A stretch of DNA of 64,000 nucleotides from Rhodopseudomonas palustris (GCF_007005445.1 NZ_CP041387.1:3497001-3561000); one strand, 5' to 3'; positions 40,918 through 49,806 are shown, counted from the first letter of the stretch. The notes: a model not told the origin generated them from the letters alone. Made by a program: numbers and translations.

Positions 40918-42564
40918 GTGCTGGCTGCACTTTCGCGCCGTCTCAAATCGCTGTCGATGTCGAGGGCCGGCTATGGCGCCGTCCTGACCACGACCCTGCT
41001 GCTCGCCGGTGCCGGCTCGGTCCACGATGCGTCCGCGGTCGGCGACAGCCGCACCCTGTCGTTTCATCACACCCATTCCCGCGAGAGCCTCACCGTCACC
41101 TTCAAGCGCAATGGCCGCTATGACGAAGACGCGCTGAGGCAGCTCAACCACTTCCTGCGCGACTGGCGATCCCAGGAAAAGACCACGATGGACCGCCGTC
41201 TGTTCGATATCCTTTGGGAAGTGTACCGGGACGTCGACGCCAAACAGCCGATTCAGATCATTTCCGCCTACCGCTCCCCCTCCACCAACGCCATGCTCCG
41301 CCGCCGCTCCTCCGGCGTGGCGCGCCACAGCCAGCATACGCTGGGGCACGCGATGGACTTCTTCATCCCCGGCGTTCCGCTGGAGCAAATCCGGTTCGCC
41401 GGGCTGCGGCTGCAGCGTGGCGGCGTCGGATTTTATCCGACCTCCGGGTCGCCGTTCGTCCACCTCGATACCGGCGGAGTCCGGCACTGGCCGCGGATGA
41501 CCTCCGACCAGCTCGCCCGCGTGTTCCCGGACGGCCGCACCGTGCACCTGCCGTCCAACGGCAAGCCGCTGCGCGGCTACGAGCTGGCGCTGGCCGACAT
41601 CGAGAACCGCCGCGACGGCAGCAGCGCCGCGCCGGCCAAGACCAATTTCCTCGCGTCGCTGTTCGGCGGCAAGTCGCGTGACGACGAGGATGAAGCTGCG
41701 ACCGAGACCAAGCCCTCCGGCGCCAAGCCGATGGCCGACATCAAGGTCGCCGCCGCCGATGCCGTCGCGGCCGCCGCCGGCCTCAAGCCGGCAGAGGCGA
41801 CCAGCAGCGATCCGGTACCGATGCCGCGCGCCAAGCCCGCCGCCGCGATCCAGATCGCTTCCGCCGGCGACGTCGTGCTGCCGGCGCCGCGCCCGGCGCA
41901 GGCCGCGAAGGTTGAAGCCAAACCGGCCGACGCCAAATCCGCCGAGCCGAAGCCGCAGACCCCCGCCGATATCATCAACGCCCGCGGTTTCTGGGACGAC
42001 ATCCCGGTGGCACCGAAGCAGGCGAGCCCCGCGCAGGTCGCCACGATCAGCGCGCGCCAGGCTCTTGCCGCGGCCGACAAATCCGATCAGGCGGCCATGA
42101 ATGCACTGGCCTATGCGCCGATGACTCCGGACAACGCTTCGCAGCACGCGCAGAGCCGGCATTCACGGGTGGTGACCGCAAGCGCACCGATCCCCCACAG
42201 CATTCGCGGGCAAACTTCGCGCCATGCGGCGGTATCGAACAAGGTCGACAGCGTGATCGGCAAGTCGTCGGCCCAGGGCAAGACGGTGATCGCGACCTCT
42301 GCGCGACTCGCCGCAGCGGGCAGCCGCGACAACGACGTCTGGATTCGCGCCATGATCCTGATGCCGCGGGCGATGGGCACCGCCGCCACCGTGATCGGCG
42401 ACCCCGACATGACCCTGCTGACGGGATATTTCGTCAAGCCGGACGCGACTCTGGGAATGGGTTTCGCCGACGACCCGCAGCCGGGCCTTTATGCCGACGC
42501 CTTCAGCGGCACGGCGGTCGCCACACTGACCACCACGGCATTTCCGGGCGACGCGTCGCGCTGA
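40918..42564 (+). CDS. MepK/YcbK-type DUF882 murein endopeptidase with long C-terminal extension
   Basis: A 548-residue exported protein from GTG 40918. After a signal peptide (YGAVLTTTLLLAGAGSVHDA), residues 45-215 form a peptidase M15/DUF882 domain: IQIISAYRSPSTNAMLRR, SQHTLGHAMDFFIPGV with the zinc ligands His and Asp, and PFVHLDTGGVRHW with the last His. MepK cleaves 3-3 cross-links, the bonds made by LdtD-type enzymes encoded just upstream. The C-terminal 330 residues are Ala/Lys/Pro-rich with no domain I know; typical YcbK is about 180 residues. Confidence 0.9.
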   Translation: MLAALSRRLKSLSMSRAGYGAVLTTTLLLAGAGSVHDASAVGDSRTLSFHHTHSRESLTVTFKRNGRYDEDALRQLNHFLRDWRSQEKTTMDRRLFDILWEVYRDVDAKQPIQIISAYRSPSTNAMLRRRSSGVARHSQHTLGHAMDFFIPGVPLEQIRFAGLRLQRGGVGFYPTSGSPFVHLDTGGVRHWPRMTSDQLARVFPDGRTVHLPSNGKPLRGYELALADIENRRDGSSAAPAKTNFLASLFGGKSRDDEDEAATETKPSGAKPMADIKVAAADAVAAAAGLKPAEATSSDPVPMPRAKPAAAIQIASAGDVVLPAPRPAQAAKVEAKPADAKSAEPKPQTPADIINARGFWDDIPVAPKQASPAQVATISARQALAAADKSDQAAMNALAYAPMTPDNASQHAQSRHSRVVTASAPIPHSIRGQTSRHAAVSNKVDSVIGKSSAQGKTVIATSARLAAAGSRDNDVWIRAMILMPRAMGTAATVIGDPDMTLLTGYFVKPDATLGMGFADDPQPGLYADAFSGTAVATLTTTAFPGDASR

Positions 42565-42592
42565 GCGCGTCTTCAATCTGACGAGTTTGTCG

Positions 42593-42624
42593 ATGCCCGG
42601 GGTGATCCCGGGCATTTGCTTTTC
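42593..42624 (+). terminator. Terminator between the MepK-like gene and gapR
   Basis: ATGCCCGGG, loop GTGAT, then CCCGGGCAT followed by TTGCTTTT. It lies 29 bases after the stop of the MepK-like gene and could also serve the convergent gapR gene. Confidence 0.8.
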
Positions 42625-42699
42625 CAGCCAGCTTTCGCCGGCCCGCCGAACCGTAGCCGGCACGGCGCAGGGTTCTGGTTGGCCTCGGCCGGGCCGGCC

Positions 42700-42972
42700 T
42701 CAGAGCATCCCGAGCGCCTGCATATAGGTCTCCAGGATGGTCTCCTGCTCGGCGCGCTCGTTGGCGTCCTGCTTGCGCATCCGCACAATGGTGCGCAGCG
42801 CCTTGACGTCGAAGCCGTTGCCCTTGGCCTCGGCGTAGACGTCGCGGATGTCGTCGGAGATCGTCTTCTTCTCTTCCTCGAGACGTTCGATCCGCTCGAT
42901 GATCGCCCGAAGCTGGTCCTTGGCGAAATTGGTCGCGGGATCGTCCTGGACGGCGGCAGCGGAGGTGGCCAT
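42700..42972 (-). CDS. gapR: GapR (DUF2312) chromosome-structuring protein
   Basis: A 90-residue protein beginning [20 protein letters not shown] with an antiparallel coiled-coil ([49 protein letters not shown]). This matches DUF2312, characterised in Caulobacter as GapR, which encircles overtwisted DNA ahead of replication and transcription forks and stimulates topoisomerases. Size and the [12 protein letters not shown] block agree well. Single gene. Confidence 0.92.
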   Translation of the reverse strand: MATSAAAVQDDPATNFAKDQLRAIIERIERLEEEKKTISDDIRDVYAEAKGNGFDVKALRTIVRMRKQDANERAEQETILETYMQALGML

Positions 42973-43160
42973 CGTGCACTCCTGGCAGATAATGATTGGG
43001 AAAAAGCGGCGGGGCGGTCGCCTCGCGCGCCGCATCTGCGCCGGACACTCTTCGCCGCGACGCCTCCCGTCAAGGGGCATCGCGCCCATCCACAGCGACC
43101 CACAGCGGAAAACGCCGGCGCCGAAATTGCGCCTTGATGCGCGGCCTGACGGCGCCCCCG

Positions 43161-43460
43161 TCAGTGGCTGTGCGGGTGCGATTTCTTAAAGGCTTCGACC
43201 TGATCCGGCGTCGCCGCGCTCTGGTACTTCGCCTTCCAGGTCTCGTACGGCATGCCGTACACCGCCTCGCGGCTCTCGTCCCGGCTCATCGCCACGCCTT
43301 GCGCCTCGGCGGCGTCCTTCAGCCAGTTCGACAGGCAGTTGCGACAGAACCCGGCGAGATTCATCAGGTCGATATTCTGGACGTCGGTGCGCTCGCGCAA
43401 ATGCGCCACCAGACGGCGAAACGCCGCCGCTTCCAGTTCTGTCCGGGTGCTGTCGTCCAT
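43161..43460 (-). CDS. DUF1244 family protein
   Basis: A 99-residue protein from ATG 43460 ([20 protein letters not shown]), containing [20 protein letters not shown] and [16 protein letters not shown]. This is the DUF1244 signature, a helical fold with two close Cys (GFCRNCLS) that may bind a metal; function unknown. GGAAGA seven bases before ATG 43460 favours this start over the ATG at 43475. It is divergent from the DUF1036 gene. Confidence 0.88.
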   Translation of the reverse strand: MDDSTRTELEAAAFRRLVAHLRERTDVQNIDLMNLAGFCRNCLSNWLKDAAEAQGVAMSRDESREAVYGMPYETWKAKYQSAATPDQVEAFKKSHPHSH

Positions 43461-43652
43461 GCGTTCGTCTTCCATGGCTGGTCGGATCTTCCCCAGATGG
43501 GGACGGGCTGGGATTTTGCCACATCTGGCGGCTACAGCCGACTCCGCTCCGCACCATCCCGGATGCCGCCGGCGTCGCGCCGGACCGGCGGGGCCGTTGA
43601 CAGGCCGGCTCCGTCACGCGAAATCATCAGCAATTTGGTATAGCTTGGCTGC

Positions 43653-44246
43653 ATGATCATCACAGATTCCACCCTCCTCCAGCGTATCTGGTCCCGGTCG
43701 GCACGGTCCAAGGTGGCCGCGACGACTGCGCTGGCCATCGGCGCGCTGATCTGCGGCCATGCACCGGCTGCGGCCGACTTCCGGCTGTGCAACAACACCT
43801 CGAGCCGGGTGGGAATCGCGCTCGGCTACAAGGACGTCGACGGCTGGACCACCGAGGGCTGGTGGAACGTGTCGTCGCGGAGCTGCGAGACGCTGCTGCG
43901 CGGCGCGCTGGTGGCTCGCTATTATTACATCTACGCGCTGGATTACGACCGTGGCGGCGAATGGTCGGGGCAGGCCTTCATGTGCTCGCGCGACAAGGAA
44001 TTCACCATCAAGGGCACCGAGAACTGCTTGGCGCGCGGCTTCGACCGCACCGGCTTCTTCGAGGTCGACACCGGCGAGCAACGGGCCTGGACCGTGCAAC
44101 TGACCGAAAGCAACGAACAGAACATGCAGACACTGCCCGGATTGCCCGGTGCGCCGGGGCCCGGTTTGCCGGGTATCCCACCGTCCCAGGGCCGCACCGC
44201 GCCCGCCACGCCTGGAACGCCAGGCGAGGCCGGGACCAAGCCATGA
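43653..44246 (+). CDS. Secreted DUF1036 protein with Gly-Pro-rich tail
   Basis: A 197-residue exported protein. Signal peptide about residues 19-42 (SKVAATTALAIGALICGHAP). The DUF1036 core reads FRLCNNTSSRVGIALGYKDV, then TTEGWWNVSSRSCETLLRG and YYYIYALDYDRGGEW, with several Cys likely in disulfides. The last 45 residues are Gly/Pro-rich (LPGLPGAPGPGLPGIP, later ATPGTPGEAG), a short collagen-like run unusual for the family. The stop overlaps the pyk start (ATGA), so a periplasmic protein is translationally coupled to a cytosolic glycolytic enzyme. Confidence 0.88.
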   Translation: MIITDSTLLQRIWSRSARSKVAATTALAIGALICGHAPAAADFRLCNNTSSRVGIALGYKDVDGWTTEGWWNVSSRSCETLLRGALVARYYYIYALDYDRGGEWSGQAFMCSRDKEFTIKGTENCLARGFDRTGFFEVDTGEQRAWTVQLTESNEQNMQTLPGLPGAPGPGLPGIPPSQGRTAPATPGTPGEAGTKP

Positions 44247-45676
44247 GACGGCTGCGACGGATCAAGATCCTCGCCACGCTCGGCCCCGCCTCCTCCGACA
44301 GCGCAATGATCCGCAAGCTGTTCGAGGCCGGCGCCGACGTGTTCCGGATCAACATGAGCCACACCTCGCACGACAAGATGCGGGATCTGGTCAAGACCAT
44401 CCGCAATGTCGAGAGCAGCTACGGACGGCCGATCGGCATCCTGGTCGACCTGCAGGGCCCGAAGTTGCGGCTCGGCTCGTTCGCAAACGGACCGGTGCAG
44501 CTCAACAACGGCTCGAGCTTCGTCCTCGACTCGGTCAAGGAGCCCGGGGACGCGACCCGGGTGCATCTGCCGCATCCGGAGATCCTCTCGGCTCTCAAGG
44601 TCGGCGACGCGCTGCTGCTCGACGACGGCAAGGTGAGGCTGATCTGCGAGGAGACTGAAGGCGACCGCGCGGTCACGCGCGTGGTGATCGGCGGCAAGAT
44701 GAGCGACCGCAAGGGCGTCAGTCTGCCCGACACCGACCTGCCGATGTCGGCGATGACCAACAAGGATCGCGCCGACCTCGAAGCCGCATGCGAGACCGGG
44801 ATCGATTGGGTGGCGCTGAGCTTCGTGCAGCGCGCCGAAGACGTTGTCGAGGCCAAGCGGATGATCCGCGGCCGCGCGGCGGTGATGGCCAAGATCGAAA
44901 AGCCGCAGGCGATCGACCGGCTGCAGGACATCCTCGACGTCTCCGACGCGTTGATGGTCGCCCGTGGCGACCTCGGAGTCGAAATGCCGCTGGAACGGGT
45001 GCCGAGCCTGCAGAAGCAGATGACGCGGATGGCGCGGCGCGCCGGAAAGCCGGTGGTGGTCGCCACCCAGATGCTGGAGTCGATGATTTCGAGCCCGGTG
45101 CCGACCCGTGCCGAGGTCTCCGACGTCGCCACCGCGGTCTATGAAGGCGCCGACGCGATCATGCTGTCGGCCGAATCCGCCGCCGGCAAATATCCAGTCG
45201 AAGCGGTGTCGACGATGAACCGGATCGGCGAAGAGGTGGAGCGCGATGCCACCTATCGCTCGGTGGTGACGTCGCAGCGCCCCGATCCGGAAGCGACAGC
45301 GGGCGACGCGATCGCGGGGGCGGCGCGGCAGATCGCCGAAACGCTCGATCTCTCAGCGATCATCTGCTGGACCTCGTCGGGCTCGACCGCGCTGCGGGTG
45401 GCGCGCGAACGGCCGAAGGTGCCTGTGGTGGCGATCACCCCGAGCCTTCACACCGGGCGCAAATTGTCGGCGGTGTGGGGCGTGCATTGCGTGGTGGCTG
45501 AGGACGCCAAGGATCAGGACGACATGGTCGACCGCGCCGGCCGCATCGCGTTCCGCGACGGCTTCGCCAAGTCCGGACAGCGCGTCATCATCGTCGCCGG
45601 CGTGCCGCTCGGCACCCCCGGCGCGACCAACATGGTCCGCATCGCCTATGTCGGACCGAGCGACGCGGACGTGTGA
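44243..45676 (+). CDS. pyk: Pyruvate kinase
   Basis: A 477-residue pyruvate kinase, phosphoenolpyruvate + ADP to pyruvate + ATP. It starts MRRLRRIKILATLGPASSDS and contains NMSHTSHDKM, VDLQGPKLRLG, the active-site MAKIEKPQAIDRL, ARGDLGVEMPLERVP and MLESMISSPVPTRAEVSDVA. All domains (A, B, C) are present at normal length. It overlaps the DUF1036 gene by four bases. The convergent hicB stop is 9 bases away. Confidence 0.97.
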   Translation: MRRLRRIKILATLGPASSDSAMIRKLFEAGADVFRINMSHTSHDKMRDLVKTIRNVESSYGRPIGILVDLQGPKLRLGSFANGPVQLNNGSSFVLDSVKEPGDATRVHLPHPEILSALKVGDALLLDDGKVRLICEETEGDRAVTRVVIGGKMSDRKGVSLPDTDLPMSAMTNKDRADLEAACETGIDWVALSFVQRAEDVVEAKRMIRGRAAVMAKIEKPQAIDRLQDILDVSDALMVARGDLGVEMPLERVPSLQKQMTRMARRAGKPVVVATQMLESMISSPVPTRAEVSDVATAVYEGADAIMLSAESAAGKYPVEAVSTMNRIGEEVERDATYRSVVTSQRPDPEATAGDAIAGAARQIAETLDLSAIICWTSSGSTALRVARERPKVPVVAITPSLHTGRKLSAVWGVHCVVAEDAKDQDDMVDRAGRIAFRDGFAKSGQRVIIVAGVPLGTPGATNMVRIAYVGPSDADV

Positions 45677-45685
45677 GGCGGCGGC

Positions 45686-46123
45686 TTAAGCCGCCTCTTC
45701 CACTCCGATCACGAGACGTTTGCCGAGCGCACGTAACGCCTCGACCATTGCCGGCAACTTGGTCGGATGCCGTGGATCGAGGATTCGGCGAACCTCCTTC
45801 TCGTCTTTGCCCATCCGGCGCGCGAATTCGCTTTTGTTGATACCGGCCTCAGCGAAGGCCTCCAGGACTGCCAGTTTCGCAGCGACCTCGGGGGCAACTG
45901 CGATCATGATAAGCCCCTTGGTCTTGGTCTTTGCCTTCGGCAGCGGAAGGCCGCGCTGCGGATAGCTCAGAAGGGCCAGACCGAGAGCTTCCTCCGCCTG
46001 CGCGCGGGCGTCAGCCATGTCGTCACCCTGAGTGATCGCCTCGGGCACATCAGGAAAACTCACCACGACGACGCCGCGCCGATCGCCCGGCTCGAATTCT
46101 GCCGCGTAGGCGTAGGTTTTCAT
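45686..46123 (-). CDS. hicB: HicB family antitoxin
   Basis: A 145-residue antitoxin. The N-terminal half is a degraded RNase-H-like HicB fold (YAAEFEPGDRRGVVVVSFPD, EAITQGDDMADARAQAEEAL), the C-terminal half an HTH (INKSEFARRMGKDEKEVRRI) that should bind the operator. It lies 35 bases after the hicA remnant, in the usual hicA-hicB order. It appears intact while the toxin frame is broken, a state easily tolerated because the toxin alone is harmful. Confidence 0.9.
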   Translation of the reverse strand: MKTYAYAAEFEPGDRRGVVVVSFPDVPEAITQGDDMADARAQAEEALGLALLSYPQRGLPLPKAKTKTKGLIMIAVAPEVAAKLAVLEAFAEAGINKSEFARRMGKDEKEVRRILDPRHPTKLPAMVEALRALGKRLVIGVEEAA

Positions 46124-46158
46124 CAGCAAATCCTCATTCGGTGGCCACCGTCGGCCGA

Positions 46159-46358
46159 CTAGTCTGCAAGACCCAGATGTTTTCGTATCTTCCTCGCGGT
46201 CTTGGGATCGATCTCTCGACTCGGCAATGTCGTCAGGCGATCGCCGACGAACACCATCGCGTGACCACCTTTGCCCTTGGGTAGTCGACGCGAAAGCGCA
46301 GCCCCCGAGCCTGGGCCTCTTCCCGCAATTCCGCGATGAACCGATCACGCTTGTCCAT
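46159..46358 (-). pseudogene. hicA: HicA toxin gene broken by a one-base frameshift
   Basis: From ATG 46358 one frame reads MDKRDRFIAELREEAQARGL and RFRVDY, then runs into an unrelated tail and stops after 41 residues. A second frame continues PKGKGGHAMVFVGDRLTTLP, SREIDPKTARKIRKHLGLAD, ending at TAG 46159-46161. Joined they give a normal HicA of about 66 residues, including the catalytic His in GGH. The junction is a CCC run (TACCCAAGG); one extra C would restore the frame. A real inactivation, a sequencing slip or programmed frameshifting are all possible. Confidence 0.85.
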
Positions 46359-46424
46359 GTCGAAACCTCGACAGGACCAACATATCGGACATTTTTGTCC
46401 GATTGTCAAAGTCCGCCTAGCCTT

Positions 46425-46533
46425 GTCGTTCCGGGGCGCGCGAAGCGCGAACCCGGAACCTCGAGATGGTGTGGGCCTGAGGTGCAACAACCTCTGGATT
46501 CCGGGTTCGCCGCTCCGCGGCGCCCCGGAATGA
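46425..46533. repeat. Dispersed palindromic element next to hicA
   Basis: Begins CGTTCCGGGGCGCGCGAAGC and ends CGCTCCGCGGCGCCCCGGAA; CGAACCCGGAACCTC on the left mirrors CTGGATTCCGGGTTCG on the right. About 109 bases, inverted-repeat ends. It fits the TTCCGGGGCGC repeat type frequent in this bacterial group. It lies between hicA and the OsmC-like gene. Confidence 0.75.
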
Positions 46534-46549
46534 TGCGTCTATTGGCGCG

Positions 46550-46978
46550 TCAGCTCACCAGCTTCGCATCCAGCGTGATCTTGGTATTCAGCAGCTTCGA
46601 CACTGGGCAGCCGGCTTTCGCCTTGGCGGCGCAGTCCTGGAAAGTGGCGTCGTCGGCGCCGGGGATCTTGGCTGTGAGCGTCAGATGGATCGCAGTGATA
46701 GCGAAACCGTCGCCCTGCTTCTCCAACGTGACGTCGGCCTTGGTGTCCATCTGCTCGGCGGTGAGCTTGGCTTCGCCGAGGATCAGCGACAACGCCATGG
46801 TGAAGCAGGCGGCGTGGGCGGCGCCGATCAGTTCCTCAGGGTTGGAGCCGGGCTTGCCTTCGAACCGGCTGGCGAAGCCATAGGGATATTCGGACAGCGC
46901 GCCGCTCTTGGTCGAGATCGCGCCCTTGCCGTCCTTGATGCCGCCCTGCCACTTCGCCGAACCGGATGTCGTGCTCAT
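46550..46978 (-). CDS. OsmC family peroxiredoxin-like protein
   Basis: A 142-residue OsmC/Ohr-type protein. MSTTSGSAKWQGGIKDGKGA starts it; NPEELIGAAHAACFTMALSL carries the first redox Cys and KAGCPVSKLLNTKITLDAKL the second. Such proteins reduce organic hydroperoxides with a Cys pair; the CPVSK segment is the OsmC rather than Ohr form. ATG 46978 is preferred over the in-frame start 14 codons upstream. Single gene. Confidence 0.93.
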   Translation of the reverse strand: MSTTSGSAKWQGGIKDGKGAISTKSGALSEYPYGFASRFEGKPGSNPEELIGAAHAACFTMALSLILGEAKLTAEQMDTKADVTLEKQGDGFAITAIHLTLTAKIPGADDATFQDCAAKAKAGCPVSKLLNTKITLDAKLVS

Positions 46979-47101
46979 TGGGATCTCCCGTGCTGATGCC
47001 GATGATCGACCGCGCGGCACCCGGCCGGCGCGATCTTCGCGGTGGACCCTGGATGTGGGGTGGTTCGGCCGGATTCAAAGCTCGACGGTGGCGGAAGCGC
47101 G

Positions 47102-47764
47102 TCAGATATCGCGGCCTTCCACCTTCTCGGACAGCGTCTTGACGAGGTCGGGCACCTTGTCGAGATGCGGATTGAGCGCGAGCGCCCTGCGGAACGCGTC
47201 GAGCGCGCGTTTGTCGTCACCGAGTTCCTGCATGATCATGCCGAGGCCGGCCAGCGCACCGAAATGGCGCGGCTCGCGCGCCAGCACCTGCTCGATGTCT
47301 TCGAGCGAGTGCATGTAGTCGTTCTGCAAATAATAAATCGTGGCGCGCCGATTCCAGCCTTCGACATAATCCGGCTTGAGCTTGATCACGGCGTCGAGCA
47401 GTTTCACCGCGACGTCGAAGTTCTTGGCGTCCATCGCGACTTTGGAGCGTGCCATCAGCAGCGCCGTGGTGTCGCTGGCGGTCTGGTTCCACAGCGCCCA
47501 GATCCGCCCCTCGACGTGCTTGGCGCTGGCCTCGTCGGGAGCAGCCTTCAGAGCGCCGAACAGAAAGTCGAGCCCCTTGGTGCGGTCGGTCGGCACCCGC
47601 GGCAACTTCTCCGGCGGCGCCGGCGGCTGAGCGAGCGGCTTCTCCAATGGGTGCTTTGGCCCGTCGGGGGCTTGGGCGCGCGCCCCCTCAGGCATGCCCA
47701 GAAACACCGTGGCAAGCGTCAACGCGCAGAAGCCGAAGCAGGAATGTCGAAGGACGAACGCCAT
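47102..47764 (-). CDS. Exported TPR-repeat protein
   Basis: A 220-residue protein with a signal peptide (residues 1-30, CALTLATVFLGMPEGARAQA) and a Pro-rich linker, then three tetratricopeptide units: NFDVAVKLLDAVIKLKPDYV, NDYMHSLEDIEQVLAREPRH and DDKRALDAFRRALALNPHLD. It probably acts in the periplasm as a protein-interaction scaffold. No specific function can be assigned. Confidence 0.88.
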   Translation of the reverse strand: MAFVLRHSCFGFCALTLATVFLGMPEGARAQAPDGPKHPLEKPLAQPPAPPEKLPRVPTDRTKGLDFLFGALKAAPDEASAKHVEGRIWALWNQTASDTTALLMARSKVAMDAKNFDVAVKLLDAVIKLKPDYVEGWNRRATIYYLQNDYMHSLEDIEQVLAREPRHFGALAGLGMIMQELGDDKRALDAFRRALALNPHLDKVPDLVKTLSEKVEGRDI

Positions 47765-47860
47765 CGGGACAGTCTAGACACGACAAAGCGCGCTGCAAAG
47801 CAGCGCGCGCGTCACACCGGCGTGAGATATAGAGCGCGAGCCGCGAACGGCCCGTCGCAA

Positions 47861-47986
47861 TCAGCCCTGACGGGCCTTGAACCGACGCTGGGTCTTGTTG
47901 ATGACGTAGAGCCGGCCCTTGCGACGAACCAGACGATTTTCGCGGTGGCGGGCGAGCAGCGACTTCAGCGAGTTACGGACCTTCAT
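47861..47986 (-). CDS. rpmJ: 50S ribosomal protein L36
   Basis: A 41-residue basic protein translated from ATG 47986: [20 protein letters not shown], then [20 protein letters not shown] and a final G. This is the alphaproteobacterial L36 that lacks the four zinc-binding Cys/His residues (C-minus form). It lies alone, not in the spc operon, as usual for this form. Confidence 0.95.
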   Translation of the reverse strand: MKVRNSLKSLLARHRENRLVRRKGRLYVINKTQRRFKARQG

Positions 47987-48305
47987 GGGTCTATCCTGAC
48001 TGGTTGAAAGGCCGTGACAACTGGCCGGAATGCAAAACAAAAACAGCCCGCCGGCGGCGGACCGCCCGGGACGGGGATTTATCTATCCAGCGACTCCCGG
48101 CCTGTCAATCGATCCGCCCGACCAATCCCGAGCTGTTTGGGAGATTCGGCCCGATCCACGGGCGGCGCGGCCGAAATCGCCGAAATGGTCGACCCGGCGG
48201 CACGCGCAGACACGCCGCAACGCTTCACAGCGCAACAAAATAATTATAGACCATAATCAATTCTCCGCCGCCAAGAAGGCGAGCAACGCCCGAAGGAAAC
48301 GCCCG
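47987..48305. other. Intergenic region between rpmJ and the amidohydrolase gene
   Basis: About 320 bases upstream of two divergent genes. No gene is recognisable. An A/T-rich stretch near 48236-48262 (AACAAAATAATTATAGACCA) stands out from the G/C-rich surroundings and may be the amidohydrolase promoter. The gene is preceded by GAAGGAAAC at a good ribosome-site distance. Confidence 0.45.
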
Positions 48306-49175
48306 ATGCTCAATCCCGACGATCTGGTCGCCATCGATATCCACACCCATGCCGAAGAGCCGTGCGGCTGCCATGCCGACGACGGCTACGACGACTTCCA
48401 GGCGCGCATGGCCGAGTATTTCGGCTCGCCCAACAAGCATCCGCCGACGGTCCCCGAAACAGCGGCGTATTATCGGGCCAAGAAGATCGCCGCGGTGATC
48501 TTCCCGGTCGACGCCGAGCGCGAGACCGGCTTCCGCCGTTACAACAACGACGAGATGATCGAGATCGCCCGGCAGAACTCGGACGTGCTGATTCCGTTCG
48601 CCTCGATCGACCCGCACAAGGGCAAGCTCGGCGTGCGCGAGGCGCGGCGGCTGATCAAGGACTACGGCATCAAGGGATTCAAATTCCACCCGACGATGCA
48701 GGGGTTCTATCCGAACGACCGGCTCGCCTACCCGCTGTACGAGGCGATTCAGGAAGGCGGCGCAATCGCGCTGTTTCACACCGGCCAGACCGGCGTCGGC
48801 TCCGGCATGCCGGGCGGCATGGGAATGCGGCTGAAATACTCCAACCCGATGTACATGGACGACGTCGCCGCCGACTTCCCCGACATGAAGATCATTCTGG
48901 CGCACCCGTCCTTCCCCTGGCAGGAAGAGGCGCTGTCGGTCGCGACCCACAAGCCCAACGTCTACATCGACCTGTCGGGCTGGTCGCCGAAGTACTTTCC
49001 GCCGATCCTGGTGCGCTACATCAACACCATCCTGCAGGACAAGATGCTGTTCGGCTCCGACTGGCCGGTGATCACGCCGGACCGCTGGCTGTCGGACTTC
49101 GCCAAGCTCGAGATCCGCGACGAAGTCCGGCCCAAGGTGCTGAAGCACAACGCCCGCAAGCTGCTGGGGCTCTAG
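48306..49175 (+). CDS. Amidohydrolase family 2 (COG2159) protein
   Basis: A 289-residue metal-dependent hydrolase or decarboxylase of the TIM-barrel amidohydrolase superfamily. DIHTHAEEP supplies the first metal His pair, FKFHPTMQGFYPNDR and ALFHTGQTG the middle ligands, IILAHPSFPW and LFGSDWPVITPDRW the final His and Asp. Relatives include ACMSD, gamma-resorcylate decarboxylase and oxalomesaconate hydratase, so an aromatic-acid role is possible. Substrate unknown; it stands alone. Confidence 0.88.
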   Translation: MLNPDDLVAIDIHTHAEEPCGCHADDGYDDFQARMAEYFGSPNKHPPTVPETAAYYRAKKIAAVIFPVDAERETGFRRYNNDEMIEIARQNSDVLIPFASIDPHKGKLGVREARRLIKDYGIKGFKFHPTMQGFYPNDRLAYPLYEAIQEGGAIALFHTGQTGVGSGMPGGMGMRLKYSNPMYMDDVAADFPDMKIILAHPSFPWQEEALSVATHKPNVYIDLSGWSPKYFPPILVRYINTILQDKMLFGSDWPVITPDRWLSDFAKLEIRDEVRPKVLKHNARKLLGL

Positions 49176-49338
49176 GACTCGGTCATCCCGTGGCATTCGG
49201 GCGGCGCGGTTTCGCTCTGGCGACGTGATCGCGCGCAGTTCGGGATCGCGGCGAAGCGCCGAGATTTGCGCAGGCGGGGCCTTTGCGGCATATCGGCCGT
49301 GGATTGCCGGCGCGGGATGCCGGCTTCTGAGGAGCCGC

Positions 49339-49806
49339 ATGAGTCTGGAATCCGTTCGCGCCTGGTTCGCGCAACACGCCCCCGACATCATCGTCGAGGA
49401 ATCGGCGATGAGTTCGGCTACGGTGCCGCTCGCCGCCGAAGCCTACGGCGTGCCGCCGGCCCAGATCGCCAAGACGCTGTCGCTGCGAGTCGGCGATCGG
49501 GTCGTGCTGATCGTCACCAGCGGCACGACGCGGCTCGACAACAAGAAGGCCAAGGCACTGCTCGGCGGCAAGCCGAAGATGCTGGGCGTTCACGAAGTCG
49601 CCGATCTCACCGGCCACGAGGTCGGCGGCGTCTGTCCGTTCGGCTTGACGCAGCCGCTGCCGATCTATTGCGACGTGTCGCTGCGCCAGTTCGACGTCGT
49701 GGTGCCCGCCGCAGGCTCGACGCACAGCGCGGCGCGGATCGCACCGCAGCGGCTGGCCGAACTGGTCGGCGCCGAATGGGTCGACGTCTGCGAAGCGCGC
49801 GATTGA
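49339..49806 (+). CDS. YbaK/EbsC-type aminoacyl-tRNA deacylase
   Basis: A 155-residue protein of the YbaK/ProX editing-domain family. MSLESVRAWFAQHAPDIIVE is followed by SSATVPLAAEAYGVPPAQIA, KTLSLRVGDRVVLIVTSGTT and the conserved GGVCPFGL, where the glycine-rich loop accepts the aminoacyl end. Such proteins clear mischarged tRNAs in trans. GGAG six bases before ATG 49339 supports the start. Confidence 0.9.
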   Translation: MSLESVRAWFAQHAPDIIVEESAMSSATVPLAAEAYGVPPAQIAKTLSLRVGDRVVLIVTSGTTRLDNKKAKALLGGKPKMLGVHEVADLTGHEVGGVCPFGLTQPLPIYCDVSLRQFDVVVPAAGSTHSAARIAPQRLAELVGAEWVDVCEARD

